A model generated the notes under the pieces. It had not been told where the DNA came from. It did not search any database and saw nothing but the letters and a program-made list of their open reading frames with translations. Shown in pieces: positions 1 to 10,469 of a DNA stretch of 64,000 nucleotides (its first letter is position 1; every line of letters starts with the position of its first letter). The stretch covers positions 31,682,001-31,746,000 of the forward strand of contig NC_091047.1 of NCBI RefSeq assembly GCF_963966145.1, written 5' to 3'. Source of the DNA: Tenebrio molitor (lineage: Eukaryota; Arthropoda; Insecta; Coleoptera; Tenebrionidae). The position numbers were made by a program, and so were the translations under genes.

Positions 1-35
1 TTATTTTTATATCTTTTTAATCGTTTAGAATAAAT

Positions 36-781
36 GGGCAGGGCCGGATTGCGGCGATGGTGAACTTTTAAATCTTGCATTTAAAATGTACCTGGAAAGG
101 TGATGGCCGGATTGCGGCAGTGATAGCATTTGGGTAAAAGGGGGCAGGGCCGGATTGCGGCGATGGACTTATAAATCTTGCGTTTAAAATGCACCTGAAA
201 AAGTGATAAAACTTTTCGACTTGCGTTTACATAGATTTTGACATTGCAGCTCTTCAATGTGCAACACCAGTTCACACCTTGTTTGGTAGTACTTTTTCAG
301 AGTATGTATTTAAAAGACTCTAAAAGAATGAACTCTTCACCACGTTTACTAAATATCACTTCCATCTTCACTTCCCCACTTGTGTGGTTAACTAATATAT
401 ATATTTTTTTTTCACCTGATAGTAGGCTTTGAAGAGTCGATTGTGAACGCACTCTACAGGTTACGGATCACGGATTAGCTATTTAAATCTTAAGTTTTAC
501 ACGAGTGGTGCGTCCACAATCGACTCTTCAACGCCTACTGTGAGGTGAAATTTAAAAAAACATCCGATATAAGACTAACCATAGTTTTGAAAAGCTGGAT
601 ATTTATAACAGGGCTTTTATGCTAAGTAATAGACGTTTTAGGATTAAATAAAAAGATGCCTAGTAATTTCGCCGACCGGCCGCAATCCGGCCCCTACCTT
701 TTCAGGTACAATTTCAAATCCGCCGCAAAACGGCCATCCATGTACAAGGTAAGTATAACCATGGCCGCAATCCGGCCACAC
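36..781. repeat. GC-rich inverted-repeat element (CCGGATTGCGGC family)
   Basis: Two direct units near 36-115 and 143-205 share a GGCCGGATTGCGGC core, an A/T spacer and a tacctg(a/g)aaa motif. The same units return inverted near 668-700 and 760-781 (CCGCAATCCGGCC and ctaccttttcaggta). This makes a probable non-autonomous element of about 750 bp with compound terminal inverted repeats. Relatives occur at 56470-56570, and more distantly at 11319-11420, 41399-41500 and 42811-42889. No coding potential was recognised and the superfamily is unknown. Confidence 0.55.
411..550. repeat. imperfect palindrome (stem-loop), 42-bp arms
   Basis: Left arm 411-452 and right arm 508-550 pair through tcacct, gtaggct-tgaagagtcgat and gtg(a/g)acgcac with a few mismatches. 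The loop is about 55 bp. It lies inside the 36-781 repeat element. It has no internal gene. Confidence 0.6.
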
Positions 782-1370
782 CGGAATAAATATTCAATTT
801 TTGTAATAAAGTGTCTTTAATTTCTATTAATGTTTCATTATATTCGTTATATTTTAAACAATGTATTCTGTTTTTAGTTAAAATCGATTGAATACAGTAT
901 TTAGATTATTAGAATTTATACCCTTTAAATATTGAGTTATTCTACCTAAATCTCGTCTGATATTATTAATTCGTTTATTTAGTCTTCGTTCCCATTTTGG
1001 TAATTCTTTAGCTTTTATATTGTTTGTCTGGTCAATTTCTTTTGAATCATTTAATCTGATAATTGTTAAAGCTCCATCCACTATATATAATACTGTGTAA
1101 TTTTTTAAAACTTGTGTTAAGTATTTACAAATTTAAGTAAAATGAATTGATTTAAAATTTCAATCATTGCAAAGAATTTTTTGGAGCTTTGTTGTTTAGG
1201 TAATAGTGGTCTATTAAATGGTTCTATATGTTGAAATTCGTTCAGTGTTCTATTAAATTCATCTTCAATTTGTTCTTTAAAATTTTGATTAATAACATGT
1301 ATACATATATAACTCAAGACTAAATTGTTTATGTCGTTTTTTATCGTGTTGTTTGGTGTTGAACTATTTT
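782..1370 (-). pseudogene. possible retroelement-derived coding remnants
   Basis: Two short minus-strand open stretches lie here (1081-878 and about 1370-1120). The first contains KWERRLNKRINNIRRDLGR, a basic amphipathic block. It is reminiscent of the W-(K/R)-RR-(I/L)-x-x-(K/R)-I-x-x-(I/L)-R segment found upstream of reverse transcriptase in some animal non-LTR elements. I cannot name a family, and the second stretch is unrecognised. Both are short and could be chance reading frames. Confidence 0.25.
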
Positions 1371-1394
1371 GATAACAGGAAGAGTCATTATTAT

Positions 1395-1612
1395 GAGGTG
1401 GCTCGGTGGCCGCATGGCTGTCGGAGAAAGTACTAGTGAGTTCGAATCTCACCGAAGGGGGAGGATTTTTTTCCAAGGGAGAAACCTCCGCCGGGCCATG
1501 GATGTGTGTGTATGTCCCCTCGGGGCTGATGGTAGGGTGGTGGAAGGAAGAATCAACACTCTTTCGACCACCACCGCGAGGTCAGCACGGGTTCGAGTCC
1601 CGTCGGGAAGGG
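1395..1612 (+). repeat. tRNA-like SINE (two tRNA-like modules)
   Basis: The sequence has an A-box-like stretch (ggtggctcggtggccgc, 1397-1413) followed by a perfect T-arm. That arm is GTGAG-TTCGAAT-CTCAC at 1436-1452, which matches a pol III B box. A second T-arm, ACGGG-TTCGAGT-CCCGT (1587-1603), closes a second tRNA-like module. This second module has a GGTGGT/ACCACC stem just upstream. Neither module folds as a complete cloverleaf with an acceptor stem, so this is a tRNA-derived SINE rather than a tRNA gene. Open frames across it are by-products. Confidence 0.55.
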
Positions 1613-1905
1613 CGCCCATGTTGTGTATGTCATTATGATTTGATAATCTTTGTAAACTTTGTGGTTCAATCAAGCCTGTAAGTAGGTACTCACAACATCC
1701 TTTAGTTTCGTGATCCGAAAATATTCCCATATAATGAAAATATTCATTTCCATAGTCCATTTTTTGCGTTTTCTAACTTCTGGATTGTAGTGAAGCACTT
1801 GCAACAACATTTGGCGCGTTTTTATTACAGAACGAATTTATTGACATTTAGACAGTTGTCACGGCACTCTATTATACAATTATTAGTTAGTACATGAAAA
1901 ACAAT
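1613..1905. other. no feature seen
   Basis: AT-rich flank between the SINE and the recombinase-derived repeat. No open frame with recognisable motifs and no clear inverted repeat was seen. Confidence 0.4.
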
Positions 1906-1949
1906 TTTTTTATTATACCTGAATCAGAATCTCTGTTTTTGACACTGAG

Positions 1950-2082
1950 GACCAGTTTCATAATAAATTTAAAGTCGACTTTATCTTAAAGTGACTTTAA
2001 TGGATTGTTGCAACAATATGTTTCTATGGTAAATGGTAAACTTTAATGTTAAAGGAACTTTAGGCTGATTATGAAATTGGGG
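1950..2082. mobile_element. short MITE (CAGTTTCATAAT family)
   Basis: Terminal inverted repeats accagtttcataat and attatgaaattgg enclose about 130 bp rich in actttaa motifs. The same terminal motif and internal motif occur in the longer element at 20826-21710. It is nested inside the deleted recombinase-element copy, so it inserted later. Confidence 0.55.
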
Positions 2083-2352
2083 GTAAAATGCGTGCGAAAA
2101 AGGGCCCTTAAAACGCTAAAGCTTTAAGGTCGCTTAGGTAACAACAAATTCACCTTCATTTTGAACAATGATAAATAGACATTTCTACACAATTTATGAT
2201 AGCAACGAAACAACAACAATTAACCATTTATATATCAACGATTAATGACACAGATTACTTCGGAAAAGGTATTTCAATTTGCTTTTTTTGTTATAATTTT
2301 CAGATTTTAGTGCAAGTATAATAAAAAATAGCGTATGATACACGTTTATAAG

Positions 2353-2407
2353 GGCCTTTAAAGCACTTGCGACGTGCTCTTAAACTCGTCGCGCGTGCTT
2401 TAAAGGC
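2353..2407. repeat. stem-loop, right end of the deleted recombinase element
   Basis: Arms ggcctttaaagcac and gtgctttaaaggc pair almost perfectly. An inner GCGAC/GTCGC stem sits in the loop. It corresponds in position to the larger stem-loop at 9373-9472. Confidence 0.65.
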
Positions 2408-2425
2408 ATTATCAGATTTAATTCT

Positions 2426-2690
2426 TTAAGTAAAATCGCCTAGTTGGGGATGAGTGTTTTTAAATTTCTTGGCTATAAAACCAGCAATGTATTCAAAAGC
2501 ATCATCTGTTGTTTCGGGTGATTTTGCATCAGATGTTTCTGAAACTCCAGATGATGAAAATGAGCTTCCACTGCTACTTTGAGTTGCATTGCTCTCTTCC
2601 GGTAACTCAACTGAAACTTTAGCTTCTTCCAAGACCTTAGCAACACATACTCTTCAGGAGTCGTTTCTTGGGTGTTCACCTTTAAAAAAT
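2426..2690 (-). pseudogene. P-element-like transposase, C-terminal exon relic
   Basis: Reading on the minus strand, an acceptor-like ttttttaaag at about 2691 opens into VNTQETTPEEYVLL. A frameshift then leads to an acidic and serine-rich stretch ending in FEYIAGFIAKKFKNTHPQLG. The last motif resembles the C-terminal Y-(I/V)-(A/S)-G-(F/Y)-(I/V)-A segment of P-element and THAP9-type transposases. It belongs with the upstream relic at 3917-4781, separated by an intron that now holds a solo LTR. The frame is broken, so it is a pseudogene. Confidence 0.6.
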
Positions 2691-2735
2691 AATATATGTA
2701 TGTGACGAATAAACAAAAACTTTTAAGATAGGTAC

Positions 2736-3786
2736 TGTTACGATTTAAATCGCCGCGCGATTGTAAATCTTCGCGATTTTTCTAGAATGTTCTAGAATCC
2801 ATCGCGACGGAAACGTACTCGGACTTCCGCCGAAAAATCTGCGCACAGAGGGGGTGGAAGCTATAAATCGGGGGAACCAGAGACAGAACGGGGATTTTTC
2901 ACGACCTTTTGCCGGGGAGTGTTGTCAGTGCCTGGGGAGAGTCAAGGGGACAGTGATCGAGTGAATTTGCAGGGCCGACGAGACGACGTAGTGGAGTTCA
3001 CGAGGGCCGTTGGAGACGATTCGTCTAAGTACCACCGCCCACATCGCCAAGCGGATCACGGACTTCACTACGGAAGGTTCTAGACCGAACGCTTTTGCGG
3101 ATCAGGATCTCGTCGGGTCCTGTCAGTCCAGGTCGTCCCCGGACTCACCGGAAGGTGCCGGATCTACCCTCCAGCAAGTCAGGAGCAGTGGTGACACCCC
3201 ATTTTCCACAGGCCGTAGCTTCTCAAAGTTTTCGGTTGTATTTTGTCACTCCGTCGAACTAATTGAGCGTTTTGTATTTAACTATAGTCAAATTTCCATT
3301 GTCACTCATTATTTCGACGGGTGAAAAGTTCTATCAAATTCCTTAATTTGTATATCGCGTTTAGGATTTATAATTTGTTCCACTGTTAAAGTTGCAGTTT
3401 TGTCATAAGACGCGTCATTTCAGTAATCGTACTAACTTAAGAAAAAATTTCCTTATCAAGTCCGTCGGGTTTTTATATTCACGAACGATTATCAATCCGT
3501 GAGTGACCTCGCCAGGAATTGTGTATCGCGCTCACCGAACATTTTTTGCGCGTGGTTCGTACCGGAGAAAAACATCTTAACTTCAATTTTTTTTTTGGAG
3601 CGAAGGAAGACTTGGAGGACCTCCCCGCTTATGCGGGCGGCGTAGCCGAATAGCGACGTTACGTAGGACCAGTCGGCCTTCCTCCTTCGCTAAAGAAGGA
3701 ATTTTTTTTTACTGTTTCGCCGGTACTCGTTCGTTGAATATCTGGGACCCGGAGGACCCTCCGAGGAGTTAGGGTTATTCAATTTT
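2736..3786 (+). mobile_element. solo LTR-like element
   Basis: It starts TGTTACGATTTAAAT, has a TATAAAT box near 2860 and a highly structured GC-rich block (gcgaaggaag ... cttcctccttcgc, about 3600-3690). GTAC flanks it on both sides (2732-2735 and 3787-3790), consistent with a 4-bp target duplication. A relative in the opposite orientation lies at 16850-18039, also flanked by GTAC, sharing the 5' end and overall plan. No gag or pol is present, so it is read as a solo LTR. The 3' edge is uncertain because it lacks a clear CA end. Confidence 0.5.
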
Positions 3787-3916
3787 GTACACGCCATAGG
3801 GCTAGTCAGGCTTCGTTGTTTTCCTTTTCATTTATATCATTATTTTCATTGTTTGACATCTGAATAAACGATTAGTTGGAAGATTGTGTATCATTTCCCG
3901 TACTCCGGGCTGTTCT

Positions 3917-4781
3917 CACCAATTTTTCAGCTTCAGTCGGCGTTTCTCGTGGTTCGCATTGTAAACCGAGTCGAAGCCACGACTTGTTCGTTATACCCCT
4001 GAACATTCCGGTAACAGGGTAACAGGGTTGCCCAGTTTCGGGAGCGTAATTTATAACGTAACAGTACCTGTGCTTGTAAAATACCAGGATTCTTCCCTAG
4101 AATAATAATTCTCATCCTTTTCATTGCTTCTAAGGGAGATGGATGTTCATTCGGGCCTCGACATCTTAGTTGGAAGAAAAAGTTCTCCAAACAGTCCTGG
4201 TTGAGTTTATAAGTACATAAGTATTGTATATCATCAAATTCGGTCGTCATATCTCGTAAAAGCAATTTCAAGGATTCTATGGGCATTATCGTTCCCTTCT
4301 GAAATATTTGTAAAGAATTTTTACCTTCAGCCCTCATGCTGTATATCATATCTTTAACTTTATTTAAGTGTTGTTCTTGTTCGTGTAAATAAATTCCAAA
4401 AGGGGCTTTTATACGATTAGGATCGGGCGATGTTTTCACATGACTATTAAAAATATCAAACTAACAATTAATGTCGTCTATGAACATCCCTAAATGCTCT
4501 GCGAGTTTTTCATCAGGGCCTGGTTTGTACCGTAATAAAGCCTCAGCAGTGTTACGAGATAGTAATTCTGCCGCTAGTCTTACGTTTTGTCGTTTACTTT
4601 TTTCAACTGTAATGTGTTTTTCCGAAATTTTATAACAAGAATTTACCTCTGTATTGGTTAACTGTATTAAACTTTCTAAAGGTTCTTTACGTATTTTTTT
4701 GTTTCCATAATAATGTTTTTGTTCGACACTGTCAGAATTTGAGAATGTTCTCCTGTATGAACGGATTTTGATAAATGTCAC
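3917..4781 (-). pseudogene. P-element-like transposase relic
   Basis: Two minus-strand frames run in order. The first (4781-4461) carries RQNVRLAAELLSRNTAEAL. The second (4439-3933) carries LNQDCLENFFFQLRCRG followed by AMKRMRIIILGKNP. These are hallmarks of the RNase H-like and C-terminal region of P-element/THAP9-type DDE transposases. A stop and frame change separate the two, and a donor-like gtgaga follows TEAEKL near 3922. The N-terminal THAP domain was not seen. Coding resumes at 2690 beyond the solo LTR. Confidence 0.75.
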
Positions 4782-5885
4782 AACTTGTCAAAACGAAACG
4801 TCAAGCTATAGTCCATTCATTTTAAATCTTGGGTTTAGTAATAAAACTTGCCTGCTTTGACACTTGTCCGAAACTCAGTGAATCTAAAACTGTGTTCAAT
4901 ACCGAGTGTCAACTACCAAACCTGACCATAGGAATTTAACATGAAAAATAGTTTTTGCGTGATTTCAGGTACCTACTTCATTAAGAAATTGATTAAATTT
5001 AACATTTGTTAAATGGTCAAGTTATTAGAAACATTTTTATTCACATTTATCAAAATGTCGATATATGTTTGTGTTTAAATTTACCACTAAAATCGCCCAA
5101 TAATTTGATTATTAAAAATACCATCCCAAACATTAAATTTCTGAGGGCATTGCGTTCTTGTAAATATCGAGTGTTCTGGGTGGCTCATTATTTAACATAC
5201 ATTTGCATTCGTCGGTAAAACATCTGTTTTTAGGTACTATAAATATGTTCTGCTTACCTTATCTATACGACTGGTGCAGGTAATAATAAGACATCCCAAG
5301 CGTAGACAGAAAGTACATAATAATGGGGTTTTCCCGAATTTTAAAAATACAGGACCGGCCGGCCCTAAGCCACTAAACAATTACAGTCTTAGTTGTACCG
5401 TTCAAGAAATAACTTGTGTTGTGTAAAGTGAATTCAGTGCGTTAATTTTACTCAATATGTAATATTTGTTGCCAATACTGGTGAATCATCTAATGAATTT
5501 GATTCAGATGACGATTAATTTTCTATTTGTTTATGTAAGTATTTTATTATTTTATTTATTAATTTACTTTAAAGTATACATGTAATGGATACTTTATTAA
5601 TTACTCTTATTTCTTTATTTAGTAATCTTATTTCTCAAATACAAAATTTCCCAATACTAAATCAACAATCTCTTAACATTTTTTTGGTCACTGATCGCAA
5701 AATGTGTTTTAATTTTTTTTGGGGCGATTGTACTCTATTTGGTTGTTTACCACGTCTGTTTCCAAGATGGTAAGCTCTGTTTACTCGTTGCTAACGATAA
5801 ACTCGATGGTAAGTAATTTTTGGTGTTCTAGAACGGTAAGTAAAGTTTATTCAAAATTAATCGATTATTATAATAATTTTTATGT
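4782..5885. other. non-coding, with a dispersed repeat at 4896-4975
   Basis: No recognisable gene. The block at 4896-4975 (ataccgagtgtcaactacca onwards) recurs at 25411-25490 with few changes, so it is a piece of an unclassified dispersed repeat. The short open frames at 5006-5218 and 5585-5773 show no motif and AT-rich composition. Confidence 0.4.
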
Positions 5886-6285
5886 AGACAGAAGTTGAAG
5901 ACAAGATGTGGGGTCACTTTCTGGAAACTCATAAAGCTCTTGTAGTCGGCTTTCCTTGGCGCTGCAATGAAATAGCATTAGCAAACTTGCCGCGACATTG
6001 GCATTGTCAAAATTTTCATACCCCTCATTTTCCTTGTCTTCTTGATTAGGTACACATTGAGGTTGTTGGTTTCGAAAATTCTTCATTTATGTAGACAGAA
6101 GTTGAAGACAAGATGTTAGCGCTTTCTGGAAACTCACACGGCTCTTGTAGTCGGCTTTCCTTGGCGCTGCAACGAAATAGCATTAGCAAATTTGCAGCGA
6201 CATTGGCATTGTCAAAATTTTCATACCCCGCATTTTCCTTGTCTTCTTGATTACACGTTGAGGTCGTTAGTTTCAAAAATTCTTT
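5886..6285 (-). pseudogene. tandemly duplicated small coding block, unrecognised
   Basis: Two head-to-tail units of about 200 bp (5886-6087 and 6088-6285) are clearly similar. On the minus strand both translate to near-identical peptides containing NQEDKEN(E/A)GYENFDNANVAA and LLMLF(H/R)CSAKESRLQE. Each starts and stops differently at its edges. The conservation between units is at protein level, but I recognise no family. They lie directly downstream of the truncated Polinton polymerase and may be exons of a captured gene or a diverged Polinton gene. Confidence 0.4.
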
Positions 6286-6299
6286 ACCGTTCTTTATAC

Positions 6300-7793
6300 T
6301 TAATATACTATTGTGCCTGCATGATATTTAGTAAAAGAAATGTATTTTTCTTTATTTATAGGTAGCAATTTGATTGTTCCTTGAAACTGTGTTGATAGTT
6401 CTTTAATTATAAAGTGAACATCATATCCACTTAAGTTGTGAAAAACAACAGGAATGTAATGAGCATCTTTATAATTTAAGTTACAAGCTTGATGTGCTAA
6501 ACCACGAAATTCTCCTGTTTGATGATTATGATCTCGTACTTTAATTTGGTTTGGTTGAAATGTTTGTTTGCAGATGTGACAATTGTCATTTGTTGTTCTT
6601 GTTGTTGTTGTCATTGGTGAAATTATTTTAAGCTGTACATCACAAAATTGTGACATTTCTTGCAACTCTTTAACAAACCACTGAATGCAATCTTTACCAC
6701 GATAAATATTAAATTTAGAGAATGAATCGTTGTAAGAGCATTTTAGATAATAGGCTACACTAAATACAAGATGATTTTGATATATTTTAGAATTACATTT
6801 GGTAGAGTAATTATTGTCTGATGCTTTTTCTAAAATACTTTCTAAATCTGCGTATATAACAAAGGGAACTTTTTCTTTATAAGAATGATTTTCAAACTGC
6901 AAAAATTTCTTTGTTTCATCAGGTAATTTGACACAACATTGATTTGGCTTTAGGCAATAACGCAAATGGTTTTGGAGTAGATTGTCAGTGGTAAAAGAAT
7001 TGAAACATCTCTCACAAACAAAACATTTATTATTATGATTTGATAATTGTTTAAATAACAAACGAGATAAATTTTTAATCCACACAAAGTGATAAAGTAA
7101 GGACTTTTTAGAAGCAAAAGACAAATTTGGTTTAGTATTAATTGGCAACATTAATAATTTGATAACTTTAATATCAGCTTTATGTGTTTGTGAACTTAAA
7201 GAACAAGGCAAAATTTTTGAACGCTCAAAACAATATAAGTTAATGGCAAGATTGTTATGTTTTTCAAACTTTCTAGCATCTTTAATTGCAAACTGGATAT
7301 TTTGATACTTTAACACATCTTAAGAAGAAATTCTATTAGCGTTTTTCTTTGCAGGATACAAAGCAGATACAACTGACCATAAAAAACAAAAATTATCATC
7401 ATTTTCAACATTAATTGCTGCATGTTTTTTTAAAATAAAATTTGGAACAGTTACAAACGTTGAAAAACCTATCTTTAATGGATCATATCTGTTAATATTT
7501 ACTTTAAGCACTATAACTTCATGAAGAGCCCATCCAGAATCCTTTTCTGCAAACTCTTCTAATTTATTCATTAATTTATCGGTAACGTTTTCTTTGTACC
7601 ACCGTTTTAAATTAGTTGAAGTGTCAATTGGAAAATTTTTTGTGCAAAAGCTTTTTATGTCAATTTCACCAGTTTGAGGTTTTATGAAATAAGCGGAGAA
7701 AATAACATTAACTTTTATCATAGACTCCTTTAAGATTTTTTTGATCTTAATTGAAAAACACTTAAAAGCTTTATTGAAAAAAATTAAAGGGTC
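6300..7793 (-). pseudogene. Polinton/Maverick protein-primed DNA polymerase B, N-terminal part
   Basis: A single minus-strand frame runs from about 7793 to 6300, broken by one in-frame TAA at 7322-7320. It shows, in order, SGWALHEVIVLKVNINRYDP, an INVEN-D-CFLWS segment and HFVWIKNLSRLL. A CxxC...H zinc-finger-like motif follows, then exonuclease motif I (YADLES). Next come a CHIC...RDHNHQTGEFRG Cys/His endonuclease-VII-like motif and exonuclease motif II (NLSGYD). The polymerase palm is missing because coding stops at 6300. The upstream part is cut at 7793, where the recombinase element begins. This is an inactive fragment of a self-synthesising transposon. Confidence 0.85.
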
Positions 7794-7814
7794 TTTTTTA
7801 TTATACCTGCATCA

Positions 7815-7860
7815 GAATCGCCGTTTTAAGCACGCCTGAGCGTGCGAAAACAGGCGATTC
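7815..7860. repeat. stem-loop at left end of recombinase element
   Basis: Arms of 21 nt, GAATCGCCGTTTTAAGCACGC and its near-complement, surround a 4-nt loop ctga. The mismatches are small offsets in the middle of the stem. It begins 5 bp inside the 16-bp terminal repeat. Confidence 0.75.
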
Positions 7861-7951
7861 AAGCACGCCGAGCTTTAAAGGTTGTCAAGGAAACAAGGTA
7901 TATAGGTAACATTATAACTTCATCGCTATCTTTATTGAAATAACAACATAA

Positions 7952-9206
7952 CTAATTAAGGTAGAAATTCAAGGTACAATTTTCATTATTAGATATCTGA
8001 ATCTGATTAGCTCCAGATTTTGTCTTCTGGCTTTCAGTAACATTATGTGATGTAGATGGTCTAGACACGTAGTTTATTTCCCCCTTAGCAGCAACTGAGA
8101 CACTAGTATTTTCACCACTGACCATTCCAGCGATGAGTTTTGATACCTTCGTCCTGTTTGTGATGGATTCTTCAATATAACGCGCTGCTACTGTAGAAGA
8201 CTTCCAACCAACTTCACGCTTAAGTTTATCTATGTCCATTCCGCCATTTGCCATAATTGTAGCAGACGTCCGCCTGAAAAAATACCATTGTTAATCTTTA
8301 ATTTATTTATAGAATGACTGTAAACTACCTAAATGCATGACCAGTGTATTTGTCAGGGTCTGGCAGCTTTAAGAAACGCGCTACTATAGAGGGACATTTT
8401 CCGAAAGTATTAATTCCTACAACTTGGCGAATACATCTGCCAGATTCATATTTTAAAAATACTCTGTCGGTGTTAACATTGCTTGGGCGAAGAGAAAGAT
8501 ACTTTTTAAACAACTGAACGTATGGTATGCCACCGTCATCACCTACAATAACGAATTTCCGGCCTTTGTCCGTTTTTAACGGACGAATGTTGACCACCAA
8601 CATAGAACCTTCTTCTTTAACATCAGACATTCGCAAATCACACATTTCTTGTCTCCTACACGAACCAAAAATTCCACAAATGGTGACAACCTGAAAATTG
8701 AAAGCATTATCTGACTTTTTTTAGAGAAAATTCATACACATACCTTTAAAAACAAGAAGCTAGCGTCAGGAGCATCAATGAAAAATTTTCGTAAATCTTC
8801 GTCTGTAAACACCCAAGACTTTTTTGGGTCGTGCCCCTTGTTCAAACTTTTCATAAATGCATGTAGCTTATTATATTTTGATATGTCTATCCCACTTTTT
8901 AATCTTAACATTGCCTGCAATTTTGAATGAATGCACCATACCGTTGAACATTTATATGTCTTAGACTGAAAAAAAAAGTCAAATAAGTATAAAATTTACG
9001 ATTTAATCTGTTTATCAACTTACCATTTCCATCATATAAGCAAGCATCAACGTTTCATCTACATTTTTGGCTTTTTTCAGTTCCATCCACTTTAGAAACT
9101 TTTCATATTCCTTGATGTATGCGTCTTTTGACTTCGCCGGTATTATTCTTGATTCCGCTTGTTCGGCCAATGCTTGTATATCGGGTGAAATCTCTTTTTC
9201 ACCCAT
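7952..9206 (-). CDS. tyrosine recombinase (Crypton-type), four exons
   Basis: Exons on the minus strand are 9206-9024, 8965-8744, 8690-8329 and 8273-7952. All three introns have GT...AG ends (gtaagt, gtatgt, gtagtt donors with T-rich acceptors). The spliced frame is 362 codons with no stop, starting MGEKEISPDIQ. The N-terminal half is helical and SAM-like (core-binding). The catalytic domain holds Arg147 in SCRRQEMCDL, a basic hairpin RPLKTDKGRKF, His253 and Arg256 in GHAFRR, Trp279 in GW and the nucleophile Tyr288 in RYIEES. The H-R-W-Y spacing is canonical. The protein should cut and rejoin DNA through a 3'-phosphotyrosine. A relic of a related N terminus lies at 18470-18600. The upstream ATG at 9266 is a possible alternative start. 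Confidence 0.85.
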
Positions 9207-9344
9207 TTTCCTCGATTTTTGCGACGGACGTAGACGTGGATGTGGACGCGAGAAAAACGTAAACAATTCTCGTAACTATAGTAGCAAAAATAAAAAATTA
9301 TTATTTCTAAGTTTTTAGTGCGTAATTTATTTCCAGTATTTCAG

Positions 9345-9496
9345 GTATAATAAAAAATAGCGTAAAGTATTCGTGGATAACTGGTCTTTAAAACACTAGC
9401 TCTATTTCGAGCACTCCGGCTACGCCGTCGTGCCCGAAAACTCGCGCGTGTTTTAAAGACCTTGTTATCCACTCATACTTTAATATACTATTATAT
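9345..9496. repeat. long palindrome at right end of recombinase element
   Basis: Strong arms 9373-9396 (gtggataactggtctttaaa onwards) and 9448-9472 pair nearly perfectly. Weaker pairing extends outward to tattata on each side. The apex holds a nested small stem, ggc-tac-gcc, at about 9418-9426. It lies upstream of the recombinase start codon, so it could also act on that gene's expression. Confidence 0.7.
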
Positions 9497-10469
9497 TTAA
9501 TGTTGATATAAAACCAGTACGAATTCTTCCATTGAAAGTTTTCCTCCCGTTTTCAAAATTAAATTTAGTTTAAGTTTTTTTTATTTTAAACGATAATATT
9601 TTAAATATGATAATTGACAAACTAGATTCTAAAGAATGAAGTGACTCTAAAACATTATTTTTATGCAATTTGTTTTTTATTGCTTTATTAATAATTTTGA
9701 TTGTATTATTTATATGAATTTGAAATTTATTTAACTCATCTATAGTTTTTAATTTTGAGAAATATTCACGTACCACTTTTAAGACTTTTACACTTTTACA
9801 TAAACGTGTGACGGTTTCCATTGAAGTTTAATAAAGAAGCTGCACAAACAATGTCATTATTCAAAAAAGATTCTTATTAATAGTGAGATAAAAAGAATAA
9901 AATAATGGTGATATCATGTAAATTACCTAAAGTAAAAATAAATGGGGATATATTTTACCGAAGATAAGCAAAATGTTTCTTTCTTTAAAAGTTGGTGGGA
10001 GACAAAAAAGAGGGATGTAACAAGAGTGGGGACATTGAAATAAATATAACAGTAATTGGCTTAGTTTTATACACTTTGATAATTCGCCCCCCTGGAATAA
10101 CAAGGTTCTAACTGGACACTTAACCATTTTGAGATATCACTGTTGCAATTTTACACAATCGATAATCAATATTACGAAAATCTTACATAGTAAAGTAGAA
10201 TTTGCTTGAACTTGAAAATAGGATCATTAGCTTTATACCGATATGATAATTAGATGGATATAATACTGGTTTACATTAAAACTAGAAGTGCGTAAATGTA
10301 GATGGAACTTTGTGAAGTTAACTTTTCGGAAATCTTGAATAATCACAGTTCTAACTGCCTCTTACAACTTAATTAAGTTGAAAACTCAAAGGATAATAGA
10401 GCTGCTAAATTAAAACAGTGTTAAGTAAAAAAAAATTATTATTGTAATGTGTAACAAAATAGTATATTT
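9497..10469. other. no recognised gene
   Basis: One minus-strand open frame (9821-9570, 83 codons) is Lys/Ile-rich and helical with no recognised motif. It might be a remnant of the Polinton interrupted by the recombinase element, but I cannot show that. The rest is AT-rich with no clear repeat. Confidence 0.35.

Larger units (their letters stand above)
1906..2412 (-). mobile_element. deleted, non-autonomous copy of the tyrosine-recombinase element
   Basis: The left end ttttttattatacctg (1906-1921) and the inverted right motif caagtataataaaaaa (2313-2328) match the ends of the element at 7794-9496. The adjacent gaatcaga block on the left and the stem-loop on the right (2353-2407) match too. 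The recombinase gene is absent, leaving about 500 bp. A MITE has inserted near the left end (1950-2082). It splits the left stem-loop that is intact at 7815-7860. Confidence 0.6.
7794..9496 (-). mobile_element. Crypton-like tyrosine recombinase element
   Basis: The element carries a full tyrosine recombinase gene on the minus strand. A perfect 16-bp inverted pair sits at 7794-7809 (ttttttattatacctg) and 9342-9357. Just inside the left end is a 46-bp stem-loop (7815-7860). Outside the right inverted repeat a palindrome of about 150 bp reaches 9496 and ends in tattata again. The deleted copy at 1906-2412 shares both ends, which supports these limits. It appears to sit in the Polinton polymerase relic, which resumes exactly at its left edge. 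Classical Cryptons are described without terminal inverted repeats, so the classification is provisional. Confidence 0.65.

Noticed and set aside
1395..1466. A functional tRNA gene
   Set aside because: The T-arm and A box are good, but no acceptor stem or anticodon arm closes a full cloverleaf.
1369..1681. Overlapping plus-strand open frames of about 90 codons, and a 103-codon minus frame
   Set aside because: They lie over the tRNA-like SINE; the GC-rich pol III-type sequence opens all frames by chance.
5880..6285. CRISPR-like array
   Set aside because: Only two units, each about 200 bp, with coding-like conservation and no spacer pattern; the genome is eukaryotic.
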